Of a DNA stretch of 10,677 nucleotides, positions 1-10,677 are shown piece after piece (the first letter of the stretch is position 1; every line of letters starts with the position of its first letter). The notes below the pieces were generated by a model. The model made no database searches and was not told where the DNA came from. It saw only the letters and a program-made list of their open reading frames with translations. The DNA lies in assembly GCA_021014945.1 (NCBI GenBank), contig MU266868.1, forward strand, positions 1 to 10,677, given 5' to 3'. The position numbers were made by a program, and so were the translations under genes. The DNA is from Leucogyrophana mollusca (taxonomy: Eukaryota > Basidiomycota > Agaricomycetes > Boletales).

Positions 1-133
1 TTCCATTTAATCGTGTTTGCCTGACGCAGTTGAGTCCGACACCACAAGTATCGTCCACACCAGTGACCTGTTCGGCACCCACCCGCCCTCACAGCTCACC
101 TCGATACCCAGGTAGGGCCCCTGCTTCAGGCCG

Positions 134-208
134 GAAAGCCCTTCGGGCTTTCGCCCAAACCCCCCCCTTTTCTATCCTTATCTGTCAAACTCGGCGCCCC
201 CGCCGAGT
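134..208. repeat. Two perfect short hairpins, 37 bp apart
   Basis: The first hairpin is at 134-152: GAAAGCCC, loop TTC, then GGGCTTTC, a perfect 8-bp stem. Its right arm (GGGC, 145-148) can instead pair with GCCC at 153-156, so two alternative stems compete. The second is at 189-208: ACTCGGCG, loop CCCC, then CGCCGAGT, also a perfect 8-bp stem. A C-rich then T-rich stretch lies between them. In bacteria these would suggest terminators, but the rest of the window is fungal. They may belong to the end of a repeat family or to the transcript of a gene left of the window. The symmetry is plain in the sequence; the function is unknown. Confidence 0.6.
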
Positions 209-685
209 CATTTCCTCACACATGTTATACTAAATTCATATATTCACTCCCTTGTCGAGCATCTGAGTGCACGTCAGACGTAGAAGGCCTGTGCAGACAA
301 AGAAGTACGTGGATGAACTTTACAAGATGATCGGTCGCAACAGTATTTGTAATGAAAAAAAAACTCACAGAACAGGTCTGCGAGCGCGATGTCGTGGAAT
401 GCAGGACATGCTGTCTTGTCCAGAGCCTCCTCATCTACTGAATGTGAGGGCATGCCGTCGCCTGAGTCACATCTGCGATAGTCCAAGTAAGCTACTATGA
501 GCTTATCCGCTTGGATGCCCAGTGCTCATTGATCATTCCTTGTTTCGAGACAAAAGGAAACGATTCGGACAAGATGACGACACGTGACCGCAAAAGGAGT
601 GCTCGGGACGGACCAAGTACACCCGAAGTACCCGGAACAGAACCAGTACTCCAATTTCTCCCGTTTGCGACGAGTCCAGTCTCCA

Positions 686-913
686 AAATCAACAGAAAAT
701 GTCTCTCGGGCTCGTAGTCTCCGGGTTGTCTCTCTGGAGACCTCCAGATTCAAACTTCTGGAATCAACTAAAATTATTGTCTCTCGAAGTCTCCGGATTA
801 TTTCCCTGGGGTCGAACATATTGACTGTCATATGTTCAATGCATAAGGACAGCTACTGGAGACTATACCCGGAGATATCCAGAGAGTGTTCCCCAGCGCA
901 TTCAAACTTCCGG
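686..913. repeat. Diverged short repeats, period about 75 bp
   Basis: Two imperfect direct copies are visible, roughly 686-736 and 761-808. Both read as AATCAAC, then an AAAT-type run, then GTCTCTCG, then AGTCTCCGG, then a T-rich segment ending CTGG. A separate 14-nt word, ATTCAAACTTCYGG, occurs at 748-761 and 900-913 with one mismatch. An inverted repeat, CTGGAG-AC-CTCCAG, sits at 734-747, and further GGAGAC/GGAGAT words follow to 890. The copies have diverged by substitutions and small indels. This may be an old minisatellite or a piece of a transposon. A minus-strand open frame crosses it, but its repeated peptide words come from the DNA repeats. Confidence 0.5.
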
Positions 914-1079
914 TGCTGAGCATACATGCAAGTGTTTACTAACCTTGGCCCTTATTAGTAAAGCTTATATTTCACATTTGCACTGGCCCGGCAGCGTGGT
1001 CGCAACGAGGTTGAAATGCACGAGGCTGCCTCGATTTGCCACTGCGCCGTTTCTGTGGAATTTTAATTCAACGTCAAGG

Positions 1080-1088
1080 TATATATAT
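1080..1088 (+). promoter_or_regulatory. TATA-like element upstream of the HET gene
   Basis: TATATATAT lies 65-73 bp before the proposed HET start codon at 1154. Fungal TATA elements usually lie tens of bases upstream of the transcript start, so the spacing leaves room only for a short 5' leader. No other core element is clear. It supports, but does not prove, a start in this area. Confidence 0.35.
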
Positions 1089-1153
1089 GTCCATGCTGGT
1101 ACGTGTTGACACCCAACCACGCTTAGGCGTAGGGCAACGACTAGCAACGATCG

Positions 1154-3321
1154 ATGACCATTTCTACAGTCCTCCGATGGCTTGCAAAGGTAAGTTTCTT
1201 GGCATCGTCTGCCTTGCCAGGGTTTTCTTAGTCAATTATCATGACAGCCTTTCACTACCGCCAGCAGCGAAGATGACGTCTTTGGCGCGGTCACGCAGGT
1301 TGCCAGCGAGACTGCTCAGCCCCCGCCGCAGTCTTCACCCTCGCAGAACAGACACAACGCTCGTTCGCACCTCCCAAACGCTGGGGAAGCCATGCTCCGT
1401 ATCAGCTCTGCTCCCCCGGCACAACCGCTTCATGATCTCCAAAACGGTAGCCATCGCCATTCACACGCAACTGGTGACGCCACCATTCATGCCCCGACGA
1501 CGTACCGGTCGAGTACGAGCTGCCCCATCCCGGGGTACGCCACGCCAGACGATCTTCACTATCCTATTCCTGCATACTTCCCCCGCTCTTCGTCGATTCC
1601 TGTGGGCGACATTCGTCGTTCTCAGTCACTGCCAGGTCTTGACGTGGGTCGAATTGAATGCATGAAAAATCCCAGATTCGACCGCTAAATTCGTTTTCTA
1701 GCTTACACACCAAGTGGACGCCCAAGACCTCTCCCAGTCGCAAGCGGTCTCCCGGGGGCGATATTCGACTCAAGACACAATAGCTGATCCGAGCGATACT
1801 ATCATAAAAGAAATCAAGAAGATAGTTACGGAAACCATTTCCGCCCTTCCTCACCGCCTCTTTGATACAAGAAGTGGCGAGTTGCGCTCGCACAAGGACC
1901 TAAGGGTAGCCTTCGAGAGTTCAGACGCCTTTACAGCTCTTGTGCTGGTTACCACTGCTCTTCCGCTACAACAACACCGTGCCACCATCGAGGGAGTAGT
2001 CCGGCACTACTTCGGGTACGCTATGTTGTCTCACAGGTGGGACGAACAGGAGCCGTTGTGCGAGGACATCCATTCCAGCGTCTTTGGTATGGACGGGCCT
2101 CCGGGTATCACAAAGCTCCAGCAATTTCTTCGCACCGCGGACAGCATGGGGTCTAAATGGGCTTGGAGCGATACCTGCTGTATTGATAAGAAAAACAATG
2201 TGGAGCTGCAGGAGGCACTTGCGTTGATGTTCTCATGGTACCGGAACTCAGCGGTGACAATCATATACCTTTCGGACGTCGCCGATTCGTTTCCAACTAC
2301 TCTCGTCAAGAGCGAGTGGTTTAAAAGAGTCTGGACTCTACAAGAACTACTCGCTCCGCGCGTTATCCGCCTCTACAAAAGCGATTGGACGCCATATATG
2401 AACGACGGGCACCGTAACGACAAGACTAACGATCTCATGTTGGATCTGCTGGAAAGGGCCACTGGGATCGACAAGGAATCACTTCGCCACTTTGAGCCAG
2501 GCCCCAATAATGTACGGGAGAGGTTAGGATGGGCGCGTTCCAGGGAGTCGTCCAAGGAGGAAGATTTCGGATACAGTTTGATGGGCATCTTCAACGTTCG
2601 CCTCACCATCAAATACGGAGAGAAGGAAGCAGCTTTTGGACGTTTACTCCTGAAGATTGCGGATCTCTCTGGCGATGTCACCCTCTTTGATTGGGTTGAA
2701 ACCGAACAATCGTCACGGCGTTCACGCGTCAGCAGCTGTCTTGCTGCACATCCTTCCTGTTACTACGGTATCGACCGCTCGACTCCGCGCCCGTATAAAC
2801 ATGGACACAAACCTCGTCGCTCCAGTTCCCTACCCCCGCTACACCACTACCCCTCCCCCTCCCCCTCACACGTTGCAAAAGCTCGTCTACGAAGCAGCTC
2901 ACGTGAGCTTAGCGTCCCCTGTGTCACATACAAGGTGGTGCATCTGAAATTGGACTATCAGCTAGCGTTGTCGCAGCAGCTATATCACTGCCTTATCTCT
3001 GCCAAAGGGTTACAGCCTTTACAGGTTAGCCTCGCGGAGCCCGACCATTGGCTGTCATCTCATGCATCGGAACCTTGCGAATACTTCCTCGCACGACCAT
3101 GTCACCCCGAAACCCCCGTGGTTAATGTGAGGAAGTACAGGGGTATCGGTCGCTCACAGTCGGCTTATCAGCACCCCGAAGAGCCATTCTTCGTGATGTT
3201 GCTAGTGAGGAACAGGAATGGTTCTTATCGGAGGATATCAACCACCACTCCCATCCTTGCAGTCATGTCCGTTACAGGTGGCATTGAATCATCCGGAATC
3301 TCGTGCCTCGAAATCTCTTGA
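1154..3321 (+). CDS. HET-domain protein (heterokaryon incompatibility type), three exons
   Basis: Proposed exons are 1154-1189, 1248-1643 and 1702-3321 (stop TGA), 683 aa. Intron 1 is GTAAGT...ACAG; intron 2 is GTGGGT...CTAG with a GCTAAAT branch site; both are 58 nt and phase 0. An in-frame TAG shortly upstream makes 1154 the first ATG. The start is the weakest part: exon 1 encodes only 12 residues. Residues about 13-144 are rich in Pro, Ser, Gln and His and look disordered. The HET domain (Pfam HET family) spans about 248-365, with YAMLSHRW (250-257), WSDTCCID (299-306) and FKRVWTLQELLAP (351-363). The usual following block, LGWARSRESS...EEDFGYSLMGIF (419-441) and YGE (449-451), is present. 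A Ser/Pro/His-rich stretch (about 503-536) precedes a C-terminal segment with no named domain. No membrane segment is seen. HET domains trigger incompatibility and cell death in ascomycetes; agaricomycetes carry many of unknown role. The family call is firm; the function is inferred. Confidence 0.82.
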
Positions 3322-3768
3322 TTCGGTATCGTACTTTCGCTTTAATGTTGGCTCCGACATCTCAGCCTTCATTCACGATCTTCCGCACATGGCTGAGCCT
3401 ACTTATTCCTACACTTATTTCTACTCGTACGCAGTCCGCTCGCCTACGGCTATAATATCCGTTCAACATATACCCAGGCCTCACATTTTTATGATTACTT
3501 ACGCTCATTTCCTGCATACGCGCCTCCCCCATCCATTTTGCACTCTTGTAGCACCGTGTCTTAAGTAGCAACCACGACTAGTGGCTTGTTGCGGTACATA
3601 AACATAGAATTATCTCTCTCCCATCGACGGTAATACTTGTATCCACTCAAGCACATCAATCGCTCGGACTGAGTTTTGGAACACACGTTTTAAATCTCTT
3701 GCACACTGCGACTGTGCTCTAGAGCGCTATAAGGAAAAGTCACAGCATTTTCTCGATCTTACTCACGC
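3322..3768. other. Convergent intergenic gap, shared 3' flank
   Basis: This separates the HET stop (+) from the stop of the P-loop kinase-like gene (-), so it should hold both 3' UTRs and polyadenylation sites. It is pyrimidine-rich on the plus strand. An imperfect hairpin lies at 3568-3592, with arms GCAAC and GTTGC and an inner CCAC/GTGG pair. No exact AATAAA is present; fungal signals are often degenerate. The open frame at 3218-3568 overlaps the HET end out of frame and is not supported. Confidence 0.45.
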
Positions 3769-4573
3769 CTACTTCCCCTTAACCATATCCTCGACCTGAC
3801 CCATCCACGCCTTCAGATCCCCGCCCCATCCCCCAATTCTCCGCATGGTTCCGCCTACTTCCACCCCTTTCGTGCGCATCCGAGCTTCTTCCCGTCTCCT
3901 GGCAGATCTATGGTGCGTGATACACCACCAGATGATGCTGTCGCTCGTAAACAGTGCGCGAGTGAGGGTCTCGTTGCACCCCGGGCTGCACTGTTCTGCT
4001 CCCAACCCAAGTGATCTCGACACCGTGCGCCAGATGAGGCGAGGCAAATACAGCAGGAGTGGCGGGTCGAGCCCTACACCATGCCATTCACGATGCACAT
4101 CATAACGTACTCGCGGGATCGAGCCCGAGTTGGGTGAGACTTACAAACAGTATCCGTTCCCCTTTGAGCGATCATGTCGCCCACATATCGCGTATAATTA
4201 CCATCGGCGACCCACCCGCCTTGTCGTTCGGCGGCGTCGAACGCGGACGAGACGGCGGCGCGGAATTCGTCTCCCTCCAGCTCTACCCATCCGGGGGCCC
4301 AGTGAAGCGTATCCAGGGAGATGAAAGGCACGTTGAGTGTGCGTGCTAGGCGGGCACCTAGAGTCGACTACGAGATGTGACATGGGACCATGTTTTCACA
4401 AAATGCATAATTGAATGGTGCGCTTGCCTTTCCTACTCCTGGTGGCGGTACACGTTAGCCAGGCCAATTAGACAACCAAGAGGGGGGATGCTACCACTGT
4501 TGCCGACCACGTGAACTCGGAACTGCCCATTACCATCACCTATGAGAGGTGGAAGGTAGTTTGGACTCGCCAT
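3769..4573 (-). CDS. Adenylate-kinase-like P-loop NTPase, four exons with an 11-nt microexon
   Basis: Exons on the minus strand are 4573-4495, 4438-4428 (11 nt), 4367-4145 and 4073-3769 (stop TAG), giving 205 aa. Introns are 56, 60 and 71 nt. Intron 1 has GTAGCA, a GCTAAC branch and CCACCAG; intron 2 is GC-AG (AAAG|GCAAGC...CGTAG); intron 3 is GTAAGT...GTGTAG. Spliced, the protein reads FRVHVVGNSGVGKSTLG, a complete Walker A loop (G24 to S31), then LDTLHWAPGW (48-57), DGNYTRYVGD (85-94), WLDPP (105-109), CSPGC (133-137), SIIWWC (150-155) and IGGWGGDLKAW (184-194). This order matches small fungal proteins related to adenylate kinase and bacterial FlaR-like topology modulation proteins, to my knowledge without a settled substrate. 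The ATG has G at +4 and a pyrimidine-rich leader. Likely a soluble nucleotide or small-molecule kinase; the substrate is not predictable. The gene looks intact, unlike its F-box neighbour. Confidence 0.82.
4368..4494 (-). other. Microexon flanked by a GT-AG and a GC-AG intron
   Basis: On the minus strand, intron 4494-4439 ends in CCACCAG. The exon GAGTAGGAAAG (4438-4428) follows, then intron 4427-4368 starts GCAAGC and ends CTCGTAG. Joined to the last G of exon 1, the microexon encodes Gly-Val-Gly-Lys, and exon 3 supplies Ser-Thr. Phase is kept on both sides. Without it the P-loop lysine is lost. The GC donor has the strong AG|GCAAG context typical of functional GC-AG introns. Confidence 0.75.
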
Positions 4574-4602
4574 GAGGGTTAAGGACAAGAGGCAAACAAA
4601 GT

Positions 4603-4617
4603 TGAGTCACAGTGACT
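4603..4617. promoter_or_regulatory. TGAGTCA site with nearby half site (bZIP/Gcn4-like)
   Basis: TGAGTCA (4603-4609) is a perfect match to the AP-1/Gcn4-type bZIP site, and an overlapping dyad AGTCAC-A-GTGACT spans 4605-4617. It lies about 30 bp upstream of the kinase-like ATG at 4573, so it is in the right place to act on that minus-strand gene, or it may fall in its 5' leader. A 7-bp match arises by chance fairly often, so this is only suggestive. Confidence 0.3.
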
Positions 4618-4708
4618 GCGGCACCGACCTCATCCGACATATCAGATTGAACCCCGCGCTGATCTCAGCGAAATTGAGGTGGACACCTTGCGAACAGCCT
4701 CAAGCTTC

Positions 4709-5409
4709 TTAGCCCATATGTACAGTCTTCCCCAGGGCCCTACTAGGCATACAACAGAAGGCGGGTATGCAGCATCTGAGTCGCGAAGTCCATAAATGCG
4801 GGATAAATAGAGAGCCTATACGAAAAGAAATGCGAATGTGGTGGCAGGTGAGTGCGACCACGAGACGTGTTGTGAAGGTTACGAAGGGGAGTGAAGGCCA
4901 GTCTCCGGTGGATATCACCTCTAGTGCTTGGAACAGGGAATCGTCAGGGATCGGAACGCAGTCGAGAGATGATATGCGTGCGACATAAGGTGGCCAGGTA
5001 CTTCTGGCGGCCAAGCCCACAAACCATCCAGGGCATGACAGCGGTTGCGAGGAGCTACGCACGCACAGCGAGTAACGACGGACGATTGCCCAGTCTTCCA
5101 GGGTCAATAGCTTCAGGTTCATCCAACAGGGCAGTACCATAAAATCCGGTGGCAAGCAAACAATAAGGGCATTCTCGACATACCAGTTCGTGTACACTCT
5201 CGCCGGACGGCAAGGCGCGATCGCTGGTGGTCCACAGGTCCTGCGACAAGCAATATAAGCGGTCCCAGACCGAGCAGACAAGACCAAACGACGTCTAAGG
5301 TGGGTTCATGGAATACGCGACACGCCCTTGCAAGGCTTGCTGCGGTAGAGCAATCAAGAAGAGGGAAGTTGTTCAACAATATATCCTCCGGGGAAAGACA
5401 TGGATGCAT
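4709..5409 (-). pseudogene. F-box protein gene remnant, frameshifted and short
   Basis: From the ATG at 5409 the minus strand encodes LSPEDILLNNFPLLD, then SLARACRVFHEPTLDVVW, a recognisable N-terminal F-box of agaricomycete type (Skp1-binding substrate adaptor of SCF ubiquitin ligases). After GLGPLI the frame breaks near 5253: the next coding-like peptide, CLSQDLWTTSDRALPSGESV, lies in another frame with no room for an intron. A third frame carries LLTLEDWAIVRRYSLCVRS (5110-5054). A 73-nt intron 5183-5111 (GTATGT...GAAG) joins the second and third frames in phase, though its AAG acceptor is weak. The third frame stays open to a stop at 4709 with only vaguely family-like sequence (SLFQALEVISTGDW). 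Intact relatives are usually 400-550 aa with a C-terminal repeat region; here about 230 codons remain. A one-base sequencing error near 5253 could mimic part of this, but not the shortness. Confidence 0.5.
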
Positions 5410-6586
5410 TGTCACTAAAAGGTAAAATATCAGGCATGGTTATTGTTGAGAAGGAACGACTGTCTTCCTTCGAATCTTTGGACTGCCTACGGGAGACTAA
5501 GGCATGGTATAGGTTGGCTGGGGACGAGATCGTGATTCGTTTACGTTAATCTCAGTGCGATGGTGGTAGAACTGATTCCGATCCAATCGACAATCATTGT
5601 GATCGATACCTCTCTTCTTTGAGCACTGGGACTCACAGGACATCATGACTGAGAGATCTCCCTTGATTTCCTCAAAGTCACGGTGTGGTAGCCACAAACA
5701 AAACGCATATGACCTGTATATGACATGCTGTACACAGCAGTACATGTTGCCTGAATTACTCTGATAGATTTGAAGGCGCGGGTGGCGCCTACACAGCGAT
5801 GGTGTATATGATTATTGGATAATGAATGCGTGCGTGTAGCCTTGGCCCCTCGAGATTGATCTGGGAAGCGGTCCCATTCGAAGAGATGGTCTCCCAAAGC
5901 CATCGTTTTCGCCTGACCCTTAGAACGTGGTGGTAAGGCTGTTGGGACGTTGGCAGTGGAATGGTGCGTGAGCTCGGAAAGTGAGCAGTCGCGACCAAAG
6001 CACCGTTCTAGTGGGACGAATGGCGAAATGTTATGACTGTGCAGGCGAACTGTAGCATCGAGTGGCTTCTATTGGTTCCAGATACATCGATAGTCCTGTC
6101 ACCTGGATGTCGACAGTCTGTTCAGTCCGAGATGTTGATGGAAAACGGGGATGCTATGAAACCCATGACTATAGGCAATAAAAGGCGAGGGAAGTTTGAA
6201 GCCACCGTTGGTCCTCGGACTGTGCCACCTATGCTACTGGCCTTGTGTGGCTCACCGCATCAACCGGGGCGATATCAACAAAACTGTCCCCCGCATGAGG
6301 ATGCAGGGGCTCTGCGACAATAAACAGCCTTTACATAAAGGCACTGCAGTCAGTTATCAATCTCACCCACCATCGGGCTTTCTATTTGCTGGAAGGTTGT
6401 CGAAGGAACAAGAAAAAGCGATGATGAGGAGCAATAATAATCACACGTGGCGTCTGTTTACGGCCGGTGTTTGAAAGCAAAAGCCATTGCTTGGGCCGCG
6501 CGTCGCTCTTTCTTTGCCACTACATAAAGCAGGGGTCCCAGCTGCTTTCCCCAATTTCGAAGTCGTATACCTGTTGAACCATTACA
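5410..6586. other. Gap between the F-box remnant and CDC48, no supported gene
   Basis: This divergent gap of nearly 1.2 kb should hold the CDC48 promoter. Several 60-96-codon frames exist on both strands, the longest from an ATG at 6033 to a stop ending at 6323 (96 codons), but none shows a known motif or plausible splicing. Visible elements are a TGCTGT-AC-ACAGCA inverted repeat (5726-5739), a GCCTTTA-CA-TAAAGGC inverted repeat (6327-6342), a TACATAAA A/T-rich word at 6521-6528 and AGGGG at 6531-6535 just upstream of CDC48. The last matches the yeast stress-response core, but it is short enough to be chance. Confidence 0.4.
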
Positions 6587-10107
<3,521 letters not shown>

Positions 10108-10677
10108 CTACCTGCGTAAGATGGTGTCGAGCAGATAAATGTCTTTATCGTTCATGTTCTTTACTTCGCTCGGTTTGAATGGAGCATGCTTTATGGCCAG
10201 AATGTTGCCTTCGTATGGAATTTCGTCATCTTTTGCGGGTGCCATCTTGTTCGCTAAGATATTATAGGGGGGATAAGAGAGGATGTTTTCGGCGAAAAGA
10301 CTGTAGCCATAGTCAAGAGGTACGCTGTTTAACCCTGGGATAGTGTTGAAGGTTTTCATAAGATGGCCACGTTGTGATGTAAATGCGTTTCGCGGTTTTT
10401 GACTGACCCAGAGGTCAACGTTTAGGTCTTGTATGGTACGCAGTTCAGAAATACCGTCATCAAGTGGAACAGTAACTAGGATCGGTGCGAGACAAAGAGT
10501 GCCGTATAAAAGTCCTTGAAAAGATCTGGAATACGGCTAAGGAAATCGTCAATGAACTGGTATAATTTCGTGATGATATTCTGTAACGTTTTCGTTATAC
10601 TTGTTCACTCGATCCACTAACACGACCGCTTGGTAGTATTGATGGTAAGTAAGTGAGTAAGTACAAGATGTTGTAAA
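10108..10677 (-). pseudogene. Decayed hypothetical protein gene, runs off the right end
   Basis: I cannot name the family. One minus-strand frame, open from the window edge and ending at TAG 10108-10110, reads like protein: AVVLVDRVNKYNENVTEYHH near the start, then LAPILVTVPLDDG, SELRTIQDLNVDLWVS, YGYSLFAENILSYPPYN, GNILAIKHAPF and DIYLLDTILRR. Two stops interrupt it: TGA at 10551-10549 (after IIPVH) and TAG at 10539-10537. Between them and about 10480 a second frame (10604-10479) reads more like protein, for example LSRIPDLFKDFYTALF, suggesting two compensating indels. The ATG at 10359 opens an 83-codon frame, but coding-like sequence extends well upstream, so it is unlikely to be the true start. 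The composition is richer in Asn, Tyr, Ile and Lys than CDC48. No signal peptide, membrane segment or catalytic motif is visible. An unusual intron or a sequence error could explain part of it; the two stops plus the frame switch favour decay. Confidence 0.5.
10645..10663. repeat. Short GTAA/GTGA tetranucleotide run
   Basis: Read on the plus strand: GTAA GTAA GTGA GTAA GTA, nearly five units with one variant. It lies at the upstream edge of the decayed minus-strand gene, where its complement is a pyrimidine-rich run that could also be the end of an intron. It is too short to be a strong microsatellite. Confidence 0.4.

Larger units (their letters stand above)
1..1079. other. Left intergenic region, no supported gene
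   Basis: No reading frame here looks like a real protein. The longer ones lack an ATG, or are shadows of the repeats at 686-913. The stretch holds the two hairpins at 134-208 and the diverged repeats. The right part leads into the promoter of the HET gene. A transcript from a gene left of the window could end here, but nothing in the sequence settles that. Confidence 0.5.

Noticed and set aside
134..208. Bacterial-type rho-independent terminators
   Set aside because: The window is clearly fungal, and neither hairpin is followed directly by a proper run of T.
526..831. 101-codon minus-strand frame with ATG and internally repeated peptide words
   Set aside because: The repeated words (RRLRET...VD) come from the diverged DNA repeats at 686-808; no known domain, and the frame's lower half has no protein-like character.
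1036..1665. 209-codon plus-strand frame upstream of the HET domain
   Set aside because: It overlaps the two HET exons in another frame and reads through the well-formed intron at 1190-1247; composition is Arg/Leu/Pro-rich as expected of a shadow frame.
4436..4445. P-loop variant with Pro in place of the first Gly, read by extending the microexon upstream
   Set aside because: That frame has a stop three codons before, whereas splicing at CCACCAG gives a normal GNSGVGKST loop.
5055..5249. Continuous 64-codon frame through the F-box remnant ending in LDEPEAIDPGRLGNRPSLLAVRA
   Set aside because: The overlapping frame reads LLTLEDWAIVRRYSLCVRS, which fits F-box relatives better, and an in-phase intron (5183-5111) can join it to the upstream part.
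6033..6323. 96-codon frame with ATG in the CDC48 upstream region
   Set aside because: No recognisable motif or splice context, and several similar-length frames on both strands cross the same DNA; no reason to prefer it.
6392..6414. Cluster of GAA words upstream of CDC48 as a heat-shock element
   Set aside because: Spacing between the GAA units (10, 4 and 6) does not follow the regular 5-bp phase of heat-shock elements.

Overview
The window is nuclear DNA from a filamentous basidiomycete, most likely an agaricomycete (mushroom or polypore group). The evidence is the spliceosomal introns, which are very short (48-73 nt) with fungal donor, branch and acceptor sites; a complete 11-exon CDC48 gene of fungal type; a HET-domain protein of the kind expanded in agaricomycetes; an F-box remnant; and a fungal adenylate-kinase-like P-loop gene. 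No bacterial operon, phage, CRISPR, rRNA or tRNA was seen.

Layout, left to right: (1) 1-1079, no convincing gene. It holds two perfect short hairpins near the left end and a patch of diverged short repeats at about 686-913. (2) 1154-3321 (+), a three-exon HET-domain gene (683 aa as modelled) behind a TATA-like run. (3) 3322-3768, the gap between convergent genes. (4) 3769-4573 (-), a four-exon, 205-aa P-loop kinase-like gene. Its Walker A motif is assembled from the end of exon 1, an 11-nt microexon and the start of exon 3, and one intron is GC-AG. (5) About 4709-5409 (-), a frameshifted and shortened F-box gene remnant. (6) 5410-6586, a gap with no gene I can support. (7) 6587-9586 (+), CDC48/p97, apparently intact at 817 aa. 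(8) 9587-10107, the CDC48 3' flank. (9) 10108-10677 (-), a decayed member of an unnamed protein family with two in-frame stops, running off the right end.

The genes do not form an obvious pathway. CDC48 is core proteostasis machinery (segregase in ubiquitin-proteasome, ERAD and membrane fusion). Around it lie genes typical of fast-evolving fungal accessory repertoires (HET, F-box, decayed hypothetical), two of which look broken. HET proteins are tied to non-self recognition and cell death in ascomycetes; their role in basidiomycetes is largely unknown. I see no clear new multi-gene system. The most notable sequence-level observation is the microexon-encoded P-loop, which open-reading-frame calling alone would miss.
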